From Silene conica (taxonomy: Eukaryota > Streptophyta > Magnoliopsida > Caryophyllales > Caryophyllaceae), in contig CM055319.2 of NCBI GenBank assembly GCA_029255685.2, positions 23,468,247 through 23,532,246 on the forward strand: a stretch of 64,000 nucleotides of DNA, in the 5' to 3' direction. The position numbers and the translations under genes are program-made. Under the pieces are notes generated by a model, which saw only the letters and a program-made list of their open reading frames with translations, was not told where the DNA came from and ran no database searches. This document shows positions 34,719 to 46,093 of this stretch, one piece after another; position 1 is the stretch's first letter, and every line of letters starts with the position of its first letter.

Positions 34719-35669
34719 CTAAGTTGTAGTAGTAGCGTAATTTATGTCTATCATAAAAGATTTGATTGAGAATTTACATGTTGGCTTCACAATACCAGCT
34801 TTGATGTCATCCAGATATTTAGGGTAATTATGCTTCCAATGTCCCTTGATATTACAATAATTACAAGTATCATTGAGATGATTTCCCTTCTTAGATTTTG
34901 GTTTGGAAGGGCCATTCGCAATAGCCTTCCCTTTACCTTCAACCTGCACGAGTTTCTTACCACCACTCCTTTTAAACTTCTTCTTCCCCTTTACATTAAT
35001 AGCTAGGACATCTTTCCTAGTATTCCCACTTGACCCCGTGTCTTTCTCTTCTTGTACAAGCAAAGAATGGAGTTCATGTAGACTTTTCTTCATGTTGGCC
35101 ATATTATAATTTACTCGAAATTGGGTGAATCCTTTGACCATAGAGAGGGAGTGAAGCACTCGGTCCACAATAAGCTCTTCGGGGATCTTGCATCCCAACC
35201 CTTCTAGAGTTTCCACATACTGAATCATTTTGAGTATATGGGCACTAACAGATTGCCCTTCCTTAAGGTTATCCTCAAGGAAGCGAACAACAACATCATA
35301 TTGAAGTATCCTCGGGGCTTGAGAAAACATGGTAGAGAGCCTCGAGTATACCTCATAAGCATCTTTAAAGCGGACACATTGCCTTTGTAGGGATGCTTCC
35401 ATCGCAAATATTAAAACATTTTTAATGGCGGCGGATTGTCTTGGATAATCATTATATGCGTCCCTTACATCAGGAGTAGCCCTAGTACTTGGTATAGGGG
35501 GAGAAGGATCGACAAGGTAGCGTAATTTACCATCACTTGCGGCAGCTAATCGAAGTTGTTCTTCCCAATCTTTAAAATTACTACCATTAGCATTTAAAAC
35601 ATATTTGTCCATGAACTGGCGGAGCCATGATTCTTTAGAAATCGTAGCGGTCTGACTAGAAGAAGCCAT
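34719..35669 (-). pseudogene. gag: Copia Gag
   Basis: The 316-codon frame starts MASSSQTATISKESWLRQFM and has the copia capsid pattern: GSNFKDWEEQLRLAAASDGK at residue 33, LRYLVDPSPP, then VRFLEDNLKEGQSVSAHILK and the MNMANMKKSLHELHSLLVQE-type helix. A zinc knuckle follows at about residue 268, CNYCNIKGHWKHNY, in which the last cysteine of CX2CX4HX4C is tyrosine. Gag forms the particle and the knuckle binds RNA, so packaging would be impaired. A TAG right after it (34717) replaces the usual Trp before the protease. Confidence 0.88.
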
Positions 35670-36951
35670 TGTGATTTACTACAAAACGGGAATGGAAAGA
35701 AAATCAACATTTATCATAAAAATACTTGTAAAACAATTTTAACAAGTTAGCATTTATATAATGATCTACCACTGAATTATATAAACGATTCCAAGACCAA
35801 TCTTTATAATATAAACACGGGCACGGTGAGGCCGTTTCATCCCATATTTATATAAATTTGGCGAGTCAACATTTTGACTGATTCTACAGAATAGAACTCT
35901 TGGTTGTTGATGAATTTTCTTAAAATTTATCATTTTAGACCCGAAATCAACTATGGGCACAGTGAGGCCGATTCATCCCACATTAATTGTAACATCCCGC
36001 ATTTTCGTCAATTATATTTTAAAGGTTTTAATTATTTTTACGGGATAAAATAATATCTTAATATTTAATATTAAGTTATTTTAAAATAATTCATAGGATC
36101 CGTCTTAAGAACCTTAAGTCCTTAAGACGAATATAACTTGGCAAGTAAACCGACTCAACAAAACCCGTTGTGTTATCCAAACCCGTTTCATTTTGAACGG
36201 AAAGGACAATTCCTTAAACCCTTTAAGACCAATGTGTCGGCACCTTCATCCTCAAAACAAAACAATAGACTGTAAACATTTTTCCTCCAAAACCTCCATA
36301 AAAACTCTCCTTCTTCTCCAATTTTCTCCATCATCCGTCTACCGAATTAAGGTAATAATAACATTTTCGGAATCCTCATCAAATTTGCAAGCCATCTATC
36401 ACTTTCGTTTTCCATTCCCTCTATTTCGAAATTTGGGCTGTTTTGCCTAAATTCCGTTTTTCAGTCGTTAATCTCGTTTTTCGTGCTTGTAGGCGTGGGC
36501 TTGGACGACCCGGAAGTGGATAGCTTCATCTTAGAGGAATATCTTTGAGCCGGATTGCTTTTAAGGTGACGATAATGAAAAACTCGGCCTTTTGTTAAAA
36601 TAGCACTTGTGTTGTTGTTATTGCTTTCAATTTCTGAATTTTGAGTTGTGGTTGGCTTACAAGTTTAGTAATATGTTAAGAATTCGTTTGATATGTTCTT
36701 CACATGTTTTACTTGAGGTTTTGTGATGTTTTTACATGTTCATATGCTTATTTTCATTTTTCACAAAGTTAAGACGAATACAAGTTGTGATCTTAAAATA
36801 TGGTTGTTGGTGAAATTTAGGCTTGTTTGTGGTTCATATGTATGTATAAGATGCTGGAGTTTATTTGTTGTTAGTAATTATCGAAGTTTCGAATCGATTT
36901 TGGTACGATTCGTAAGTTTCAGGAAATGCGATTTTTCTGATCAGGCTCTCT

Positions 36952-37252
36952 GAGCCGGTCGACCGACCGGCCGCCGGTCGACCGGCTGAGGGTGCTTCTT
37001 GTGTTTTTTGTAAAATTGAGACTCGTAGGAATAGAGTTCCCAGCCGGCAGACCGGCCGCCTGCCAGCCGGCTGGGAGTGCATTTCTAGTGTATTTGCGTA
37101 ATTTTAGAATGTAGGGAATTTGGGTTCCCAGCCGGTAGGCCGGCTGCCTGCCGACCGGCTGGGAGTCCTTTGTGCTGTTTTTGCGTTAAAAGAAGAGGGA
37201 AGCTGGGCTGGGTTGCCAGCCGGTAGGCCGGCTGCCTGCCGACCGGCTGGGG
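36952..37252 (+). repeat. Four GC-rich hairpin units in the gypsy 5' LTR
   Basis: Units at 36952-36990, 37038-37075, 37126-37165 and 37215-37252, spaced about 87 bp apart, each form a strong inverted repeat. The arms are AGCCGGTCGACCG/CGGTCGACCGGCT, CCCAGCCGGCAG/CTGCCAGCCGGCTGGG, and twice CCAGCCGGT/ACCGGCTGG with inner AGGC/GCCT. Stem bases change between units on both arms together. The same set is at 42882-43182 in the other LTR. Confidence 0.85.
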
Positions 37253-37410
37253 ACCCCTGTAGCTTATTTTTGAATTGTAATTCGTTTATAACTTTTAAAC
37301 GGTTGATCGGTTTTGATTGAAACTCGTTCCTTGTAACTTTGATATGTATTTGAGGTCCCCGGAGGATGGGCGACACTATATTGGGTTCGGAAATGGAGTG
37401 AGGATAGAGA

Positions 37411-37990
37411 CCCCCCGGTCGGGTAACCGAAAGGGAAACCGGCTCTCCCTCGTCTTAGTTCCCGGGGTCAATTAAGTGTTGTTTAGTGGTTTAGGAAGTT
37501 ATAACTATAGGTCAGTTTCTATCTTTGGATGTTAATGATTGAGTTGTATGTCGCGTGGTGGGATATGTGTTAAGTTCACCTCTGGACCCACCACGTGTTT
37601 TGTATGTCGCGTGATGGAATATGTGTTAAGCTCACCTCTGGACCCTTCTCTTGAATTGTATGTATAGGGATATGTGTTAAGTTCACCTTTGGACCCTTTA
37701 CTTGATTTGCATGTTGGGATATGTGTTAAGTTCACCTCTGGACCCGACATAGTTTGGTAGCGGGATATGTGTTAAGTTCACCTCTGGACCCATTGCTAGT
37801 GTTTGTGTTATATCTGCTTGCCTAGGGTTTGGTACAGTGTCAGATATGCATGATGAAATTGATGATTATATTGCTTGAGTTATAGTTTGTTCATCCAAGG
37901 CATTGGATGACTCTTTGATCGGTTTCATAAATAGTTGGACTGAAAGACCCCCCGACTGGGTAACCAGTAGGGAAACCGACTCTCCTTCCT
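37411..37990 (+). repeat. Two GTAA-loop hairpin modules and a five-copy minisatellite
   Basis: Modules AGACCCCCCGGTCGGGTAAC and AGACCCCCCGACTGGGTAAC both continue to GGGAAACCG[G/A]CTCTCC. Each holds a hairpin with loop GTAA: TCGG-GTAA-CCGA (37419-37430) and ACTGG-GTAA-CCAGT (37955-37968). Between them are five units of GATATGTGTTAAGTTCACCT with ending CTGGACCC (37559-37791). The first unit has outer arms CGTGGTGGG/CCCACCACG and the fourth ATGTTGGG/CCCGACAT. Confidence 0.8.
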
Positions 37991-38525
37991 AACGGTTTAT
38001 GAAGTTGGTTGAGAGCCGTGCATTAGAGTTTGCATGATAGTATGAGAACAGTTGATGAGATGTTTATGCTTCACATGTTTATATATGTTGGAGTATTCTG
38101 TATTGTTTTACTTGTTACGTGTCGTTACAAAAGGTGGCTAGGAGAACTCTAGTCACTCCCCACTGATTGTGGCGTACATGTTTTCATGTATATAGGTACA
38201 TGCAGGTTGGATCGGGGTTCACTTGAGAGCTAGCGAGTGATGATCCTTTCATCATATGACTTACACGTTTATCGATTAGCTAGACTCTTAGTTTTTGTTA
38301 CAGTTATCTTTTGGTGCCTGTAGGGATGTTCCATCCCAGGCTTTGTATTTATTTTGGTTTCCGCACTTAGACTGTTATACTTATCTATTTTGTTTATATC
38401 AGTTTTCAGTTTCGGTTTCAGTTTAATTCTTCTCGCATGTTGTTTATGTTTAAAAAGTTTTAATTCCGCTGCATTGTTAGTAATTTGTATGTTTTATATT
38501 TTCGCTTTCGCGAGGGGTTTTACAG

Positions 38526-38537
38526 TTGGTATCAGAG
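38526..38537 (+). promoter_or_regulatory. Gypsy primer-binding site, tRNA-Met
   Basis: TTGGTATCAGAGC begins one base after the LTR end and matches the 3' end of initiator tRNA-Met. It sets the direction of the element as plus strand. Confidence 0.85.
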
Positions 38538-38694
38538 CATTATTGCTCCCGACGCACTCATGTGACCCCCAACCTTAACTTGACCAAATAAACAAATAAT
38601 GAATGAGAGATGGGTAGATCTAAGGACTTATATTGTAGTCTGTTTGTGCCTTGTTAGGAATACGTCTAACGGTTTATTCTCTTATGATCGAAGA

Positions 38695-39918
38695 ATGACA
38701 GAGCCAACCAATGATGAGAATGCTGAGACTCAAGCCCTCATTCAAACTCTTCAGGATTTCATAGCTAGGCCATCTATGCCTTCTTCTTCATTTCAAACCT
38801 CGGGAAGTAACCAACCTGGAGGATTGGCTTGGATTATTACCCAGATGTGGAGGAATGCAGCTAAGACATTCGACGGAGAGACCAGTGCTGTGACCCTCGC
38901 CGCTTGATTCTTTGACATGGAAAGGAACTTCATGATTTATGATGTTCGTCCTGAGGATCAGACCCGAGTAGCATCTCAGTTCTTAGTTCGTGAGGCTAGA
39001 AGTTGGTGGTTGACGATTTGTGCTCCTGCTACTCGTGACCCTACTTTCACTTGGAGTCGTTTCAAGACTCTTCTTGGCATGAGGTTTTACCACAGAGATA
39101 TCCGCCAAGATAAGATGACCGAGTTCATGAACCTTCGCCAAGGAACCCTTTCTGCTCAAGCCTTCACCAATCGATTTGAGGAGCTAATCCACTTTGTCCC
39201 ACAGCTAGTTGAGAGGGAAGAAGACAAAGCTTATCTGTTTCGGAGCAAGCTTAATGCTGAGACTAGGAGTGTAGCCAGTGGTGACCCGACTTCTTACTTC
39301 CAGAGTTACTACAGTGTCTTGCGAGCGGAGGACCCTTACCAGATCTATTGTGAAGGAGCTAGAGCCTTCTTTCCTCCTCCACCGCCTTTGCATAGATGCC
39401 GAAGCGGGAGACCTCTTAGCCCTCTTGCCTCCTCTCCTCTTGGAAAAAGGAAGCGTCCCCAGAAGAACAAGAAGTCCTACAGAGCTAAGACTTCTCAAGC
39501 CTGAGACATGAACCTCCCATCGGACGTTCCCCTAAAGTGCTTCAAGTGCCACAAGGATCTGCACCTTGGACTTGACTGCAATGGCAACCCGCACCAATGC
39601 TTCACCTGCAAGGGATTTGGACATCGCTCTTTCGAGTGTCGCGTAGGGAATGACGCCATCAACAGAACTGTCACTACTGACCCAGAGGCTGAGTCCAGTG
39701 GAGCTAGAGCTATTCAGCTTCAGGCTGAGACTGGAGTTCACCCTGACCCACCTACTGGTATGTTCATGCCTACCATCTTATTTATGGTTAAGGTACTGGT
39801 AGCTGTTAATATCTTAGTCTCTTTCCTTAGACTTTCCTTGACCTTCCTTGAGGACTATCCGCATGTTCTCTTGAGTTCACCTAGTAGCTTGCTTATCCTG
39901 AAACACTTTGTGCGGTAA
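38695..39918 (+). pseudogene. gag: Ty3-type Gag with two zinc knuckles
   Basis: It starts MTEPTNDENAETQALIQTLQ. The capsid part has AAKTFDGETSAVTLA, then FFDMERNFMIYDVRPEDQTR, FLVREARSWWLT, FTWSRFKTLLGMRFYHRDIR and FMNLRQGTLSAQAFTNRFEE, the retrotransposon gag pattern of gypsy chromovirus-like elements. Two CCHC knuckles follow: CFKCHKDLHLGLDC and CFTCKGFGHRSFEC. Two in-frame TGA codons (38905 and about 39502) interrupt it, the first where a Trp is expected. After 39918 nothing of protease or RT is seen. The protein would make particles for RNA packaging, with enzymes supplied by another element. Confidence 0.85.
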
Positions 39919-41916
39919 CCTACCATAGACAGACTTGGGGAATTTCTTGAGGACAGTTGTAGACCATGATTGAGAGAGTGTTGTTACTTGAGGAAAATCT
40001 ATGGAGCTGATGGAATGTGTTTTGTTGATCTTAGTGTCCACATGTTACTAATTGGAAGAATAAGTGAACGATGGGATAACTATGCTAGGTAGAGTGTTAT
40101 ACACGACTTTAATGGAACTTAGGTGTGAGAATCTTGCTGAGTCATGGATAATTGTGGGTTTGGAATATCCATTAGAGAATCTATAGGAACTTAGAATAGT
40201 AAGTAATTTCGAGGAATATGCTTAAGGTACTGATGTTGTCTGATAAGAGAATGAGGTAAGTTAATGTTGTTTGAACTTGAGGAACGAGAGCTGTTAGTAA
40301 CGGCGTGAGAACATTAGAACATTTACCGGAACTTGTGGAATTGACCGAGTGGTTGATCTTAAGTTACTTAATGGACCTTAGCATTTATCTAGTGAAGGAC
40401 TTAAAGGAAATCTAGGATACATCATCAGTTTGAGAATGAATGATTCATTGAGAGATGTAAGGCCAGAGACGCGTTGATTCGAGTATGGTTATTTATGGAC
40501 TGTGATACAAGTATAGTAGATATATCACACGAGTTGGGTAGTCTGAGAGTTTGATTGGACTGTCTTTGGGAACTATTTGAGATGAGTTATCTAAACTTTG
40601 AGGAATGAATCATCAAAGGATAATGTTGCTTTAGACTTCGAGGAACCTTGAGATCGGAATCATTATGAGAAACTAGTCATGAGGACCAGTCAAAGGCTTG
40701 CTTGGCTTGGAAGTTGTTACCTTAGTGAGACCTTATCTTGGAATGTTCGTTTTATGGTAATAGATGACTTTAGAGAACCTAGAAATTTGAGGTACCCCAT
40801 AGAATGAGTTGATGGAATTGAACTACGTAGGACTAAAGGATATAGATAGTTTTGGTTATGGCCTGTTTGATGGAGAAAAGCCATAGCGTAGAAAGTTTGA
40901 TATCCTAATTTCAGAACTCGATGTTTTGGTGATAGAGTTCAGATTTAGACTTAGGAAGTGCGTCAACCTTGGTCTGAGGTATGTGTATTAGGCTTCCATC
41001 TTGCGTGAGAGACCCTTAACCTTGATCTAGCAGAGTTTTGAGTAAACTGAGTGAGAGTTTAGCAAACCTTCTTGTGGAGGAATACCCTGTTTTGTGGATG
41101 AGACAGGGGTAGTAGGAACCTTGAACCCTTGTGAGTATCGAAGTCACTAGAAACGTCTCCTTGGGATATACTAGAAATCGTTGTAACGATGTTTTGATTA
41201 TGGATTGAGCGGTTAGTGTACCCATGTTTGGCAAAGGTTACCGTCTTCTTTAACCTTCGACTTGATTGTTCCGTTCCTTCAACCCTCCTTTTCATGTTCT
41301 TACGGCCGCGAGGCTTAAAACCCCTAATTCTTCGTGTTGAAAATAAGCTCTGCGACCGTTTCCGCGCTCTCAAAACGTCTGTTTTGAAAACTTGCTCCCC
41401 AATTGTTGACTGTAAATTCACTGTTTATAGAAAAAGCTTGATTGTTTTGAGAAAATAAAATTGTTTCCTCTTCCGTTAGAAGTAACTTTTCGTCATTTTT
41501 GCAATTTTATATTTGAGAAAAAGGTTAATTTTGAAGGAAACTCGACTTTGAAGAACAAAACACTTTGCAATTTGGCAGACTTCAGCGTTGATTACCACTA
41601 GAACGTGTTATTGGAGACGTCTGATAACCCGTACTGTGCTCATCAACACCGAATCGACCTAAATTTCGAGTTTTGACTGATTTAGTTTTGGGACTTGTCT
41701 CAGATTTGGAATGATGGACTCTTGAATACGTAACGAGAATCCCAATATCCATTGACAAGACTTGTGCCTTGAAACCTTTTGTTTCTTGAAAACTTTTTGC
41801 AAGATAGAGATTTGGGTTATCATAACCCGCTTGATATATTATGAAAGTTAGAGTTATTTTCATACTTACTTCTACCTTCGAGTTTCGAGGACGAAACTTT
41901 TTGAAGATTGGGTGAT
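39919..41916 (+). other. Non-coding interior of the gypsy element
   Basis: About 2 kb with many stops in all frames lie where protease, RT and integrase should be. The sequence is rich in GAGGAA, CTTGAG and TTGAGG words. A minus-strand frame at 41059-41421 is basic but shows no recognisable motif. The stretch before the 3' LTR (GAAGATTGGGTGAT) can serve as polypurine tract. Confidence 0.7.
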
Positions 41917-44451
41917 TGTAACATCCCGCATTTTCGTCAATTATATTTTAAAGGTTTTAATTATTTTTACGGGATAAAATAATATCTTAATATTTAATGT
42001 TAAGTTATTTTAAAATAATTCATAAGATCCGTCTTAAGAACCTTAAGTCCTTAAGACGAATATAACTTGGCAAGTAAACCGACTCAACAAAACCCGTTGT
42101 GTTATCCAAACCCGTTTCATTTTGAACGGAAAGGACAATTCCTTAAACCCTTTAAGACCAATGTGTCGACACCTTCATCCTCAAAACAAAACAATACACT
42201 GTAAACATTTTTCCTCCAAAACCTCCATAAAAACTCTCCTTCTTCTCCAATCTTCTCCATCATCCGTCTACCGAATTAAGGTAATAATAACATTTTCGGA
42301 ATCCTCATCAAATTTGCAAGCCATCTATCACTTTCGTTTTCCATTCCCTCCATTTCGAAATTTGGGCTGTTTTGCCTAAATTCCGTTTTTCAGTCGTTAA
42401 TCTCGTTTTTCGTGCTTGTAGGCGTGGGCTTGGACGACCCGGAAGTGGATATCTTCATCTTAGAGGAAGATCTTTGAGCCGGATTGCTTTTAAGGTGACG
42501 ATACTGAGAAACTCGGCCTTTTTGTTAAAATAGCACTTGTGTTGTTGTTATTGCTTTCAATTTCTGAAATTTGAGTTGTGGTTGGCTTACAAGTTTAGTA
42601 ATATGTTAAGAATTCGTTTGATATGTTCTTCGCATGATTTACTTGAGGTTTTGTGATGTTTTTACATGTTCATATGCTTATTTTCAGTTTTCACAAAGTT
42701 AAGACGAATACAAGTTGTGATCTTAAAATATGGTTGTTGGTGAAATTTAGGCTTGTTTGTGGTTCATATGTATGTATAAGATGCTGGGGTTTATTTGTTG
42801 TTAGTAATTATCGAAGTTTCGAATCGATTTTGGTAGGATTCGTAAGTTTCAGGAAACGCGATTTTTCTGATCAGGCTCTCTGAGCCGGTCGACCGACCGG
42901 CCGCCGGTCGACCGGCTGAGGGTGCTTCTTGTGTTTTTTGTAAAATTGAGACTCGTAGGAATAGAGTTCCCAGCCGGCAGACCGGCCGCCTGCCAGCCGG
43001 CTGGGAGTGCATTTCTAGTGTATTTGCGTAATTTTAGAATGTAGGGAATTTGGGTTCCCAGCCGGTAGGCCGGCTGCCTGCCGACCGGCTGGGAGTCCTT
43101 TGTGCTGTTTTTGCGTTAAAAGAAGAGGGAAGCTGGGCTGGGTTGCCAGCCGGTAGGCCGGCTGCCTGCCGACCGGCTGGGGACCCCTGTAGCTTATTTT
43201 TGAATTGTAATTCGTTTATAACTTTTAAACGGTTGATCGGTTTTGATTGAAACTCGTTCCTTGTAACTTTGATATGTATTTGAGGTCCCCGGAGGATGGG
43301 CGACACTATATTGGGTTCGGAAATGGAGTGAGGATAGAGACCCCCGGTCGGGTAACCGAAAGGGAAACCGGCTCTCCCTCGTCTTAGTTCCCGGGGTCAA
43401 TTAAGTGTTGTTTAGTGGTTTAGGAAGTTAGAACTATAGGTCAGTTTCTATCTTTGGATGTTAATGATTGAGTTGTATGTCGCGTGGTGGGATATGTGTT
43501 AAGTTCACCTCTGGACCCACCACGTGTTTTGTATGTCGCGTGATGGAATATGTGTTAAGCTCACCTCTGGACCCTTCTCTTGAATTGTATGTATAGGGAT
43601 ATGTGTTAAGTTCACCTCTGGACCCTTTACTTGATTTGCATGTTGGGATAGGTGTTAAGTTCACCTCTGGACCCGACATAGTTTGGTAGCGGGATATGTG
43701 TTAAGTTCACCCCTGGACCCATTGCTAGTGTTTGTGTTATATCTGCTTGCCTAGGGTTTGGTACAGTGTCATATGCATGATGAAATTGATGATTATATTG
43801 CTTGAGTTATAGTTTGTTCATCCAAGGCATTGGATGACTCTTTGATCGGTTTCATAAATAGTTGGACTGAAAGACCCCCCGACTGGGTAACCAGTAGGGA
43901 AACCGACTCTCCTTTCTAACGGTTTATGAAGTTGGTTGAGAGCCGTGCATTAGAGTTTGCATGATAGTATGAGAACAGTTGATGAGATGTTTATGCTTCA
44001 CATGTTTATATATGTTGGAGTATTCTGTATTGTTTTACTTGTTACGTGTCGTTACAAAAGGTGGCTAGGAGAACTCTAGTCACTCTCCACTGATTGTGGC
44101 GTACATGTTTTCATGTATGTAGGTACATGCAGGTTGGATCGGGGTTCACTTGAGAGCTAGCGAGTGATGATCCTTTCATCATATGACTTACACGTTTATC
44201 GATTAGCTAGACTCTTAGTTTTTGTTACAGTTATCTTTTGGTGCCTGTAGGGATGTTCCATCCCAGGCTTTGTATTTATTTTGGTTTCCGCACTTAGACT
44301 GTTATACTTATCTATTTTGTTTATATTAGTTTTCAGTTTCGGTTTCAGTTTAATTCTTCTCGCATGTTGTTTATGTTTAAAAAGTTTTAATTCCGCTGCA
44401 TTTTTAGTAATGTGTATGTTTTATATTTCCGCTTTCGCGAGGGGTTTTACA
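41917..44451 (+). repeat. Gypsy-type 3' LTR
   Basis: It is a near-copy of 35988-38524, with the four GC hairpins at 42882-43182, the minisatellite at 43489-43720, and the GTAA hairpins at 43348-43359 and 43882-43895. The hairpin stems are unchanged between the two LTRs although about 30 other sites differ. Confidence 0.93.
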
Positions 44452-44456
44452 TTAAT

Positions 44457-46079
44457 TCCCTTGAGTCCAACCAATTTTCACGTGTAATAAGTTTTATTAC
44501 CCTACTTACCCAACGTAAAAAAGAGAGTAACCCGGTGAGCCGAGCCTACCTCTAATGAAGAAGGGATTCATAGGTGCTAATATTTGGTAAGGCTTTATCT
44601 CAATTTTAAAAGTGAGAGATCTTATCAATTTAATTGTCTATCACTTTTAAGTGAACAAAAATGGTGAATGGTAGATAATTGAATCGATAACATCGAAAAA
44701 TAAATAAACATGTAGTGACGATTTGGCATGAATGCATAAATGTAAATTAGCAAGTCCTAATATGGCCACCTAGTTAATCTAATTAAATAAAATTATTACA
44801 CATCGGAAACCAACTCCTTGGTCCCTTGAGTCTTCACAAATCGCCCTCCTTCTTTAGGATTTCGGATCTCCTTTCCGAAAAACACCGTCTTCATGAAAAA
44901 TCCATTTTTAGATGCTTCATCTGACTACTATTAATTAAATTACACATTGCAATAACCTATTATACAATTTGTAATAAAATTAAAATAAAATTATTAATAA
45001 ATTACAAATTAGGCGATACGAAATCGCAATTAATTACAAAACAAATCGATATTCCCTTACATTACGGGAAATACCAATTTCTACCTATGGCCATATTAGA
45101 AAAATTACATAATTATAATGCCAAGAAACATCCATCTAAATGAATAATAAAAATGCATTATGTAAAAATGACATGCCAAATTGTCTTACTTACCAACAAC
45201 GATCATTTGAGCTCGTAATCACGGAATTTTTAACAATAAAAATTCACAATTAATTCTTAAAACAATTTTAAGACTTACTCATCATAATAATCTGATCTAT
45301 TATTAAAATAATTATTATCAACAATTATCTTGAAATTATATGGGAATTAAAACATAATCATGATAAAAATATACAATAATTCACAATTATCTTATAAAAA
45401 ATTCCATTTAATTTAAAAACTTATGGAAAATTAAATTTTAAAGCCATGAACATTCTGGTCTTACACCAAAAATGACATGCAAGTGAAAATTTTAGTTTTG
45501 AAATTTATTTAAAACAATTTTATAATTTAATCGGTAAAACGGACAATTTTTACGATTTAATTCTAAATCAAACCATAAAAATTGAAATAACTTTAAAATC
45601 AAATTATCTATATTTTGGAACAATTTCCAGGAGCTAAAAATTCAAAAATTTCGAGCCCAAAAAATAAATCAATAATTATTTACAAAATAACCACTATTTG
45701 CCCATTTTTATCAAATAAAAATCATTAAACTAAATAAATTAATCACATTAACTTAAAATTTCTATTTTTCTCATAAATAGAACACGCATGTGGTTATTTC
45801 TAAAGAAACATGCATAAAATTAACATGCAACCAAAAATAATTAACTTTTAATTAGTTTTAATGCATTTTAACCTAATTTTATGCCATTTAAAGTCATAAA
45901 AGATAAATAAAATAACAAAAAATCAAATTTTCGTCCCATATCATTCTAAGACCATATTATATACATGAAAGACCATATTATGTCATAAAAACTATTTTTA
46001 ATGACATAATATAAATTTTACTAATTTATCTCATAAATTATTAAAATCGTCTTAAGACAACATGCATGTATGTAACAAT
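44457..46079 (-). other. Copia leader between primer site and gag (interrupted part)
   Basis: About 1.6 kb of AT-rich, stop-dense sequence lies between the primer site and the gypsy insertion and continues at 35670-35987 up to the gag ATG. A 25-base stretch with GGGCACRGTGAGGCCG occurs twice in the latter part. No gene seen. Confidence 0.6.
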
Positions 46080-46091
46080 GCTCTGATACCA
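46080..46091 (-). promoter_or_regulatory. Copia primer-binding site, tRNA-Met
   Basis: The minus strand reads TGGTATCAGAGC two bases after the LTR end, matching the 3' end of initiator tRNA-Met. It identifies the direction of the element. Confidence 0.85.
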
Positions 46092-46093
46092 CT

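Larger units (their letters stand above)
35988..38524 (+). repeat. Gypsy-type 5' LTR with hairpin arrays
   Basis: It starts TGTAACATCCCGCATTTTCG and ends GCGAGGGGTTTTACA. Inside are four GC-rich hairpin units (36952-37252), a five-copy repeat with GATATGTGTTAAGTTCACCT (37559-37791), and two modules containing GGTAACC (37411-37450, 37949-37990). A stretch with GTGGCTAGGAGAACTCTAGT at 38152-38172 is shared with the solo LTR at 53853-56894, which is a diverged relative. Confidence 0.93.
35988..44451 (+). mobile_element. Gag-only Ty3/gypsy-type LTR retrotransposon, complete
   Basis: Two LTRs of 2537 and 2535 bp (35988-38524, 41917-44451) are flanked by TTAAT (35983-35987, 44452-44456). A tRNA-Met primer site follows the first LTR. 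The 3.4 kb interior contains a gag-like gene and then about 2 kb without any pol similarity, so the element is non-autonomous (a TR-GAG or LARD type). The LTRs differ at about 30 sites by eye, around 1.2%, so insertion is recent. It landed in the leader of the copia element. Confidence 0.93.

Noticed and set aside
36861..37376. Frames with PAGRPAAGR-type text in the gypsy LTRs
   Set aside because: They are translations of the GC-rich hairpin units; both strands are open because the units are palindromic.
37532..37750. Repeat peptide frame in the LTR minisatellite
   Set aside because: The repeated peptide only reflects the 50 bp DNA repeat; no start context or conservation argument.
41059..41421. 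Basic 120-codon minus-strand frame in the gypsy interior
   Set aside because: No family motif is visible, and it is antisense in a decayed non-coding region.
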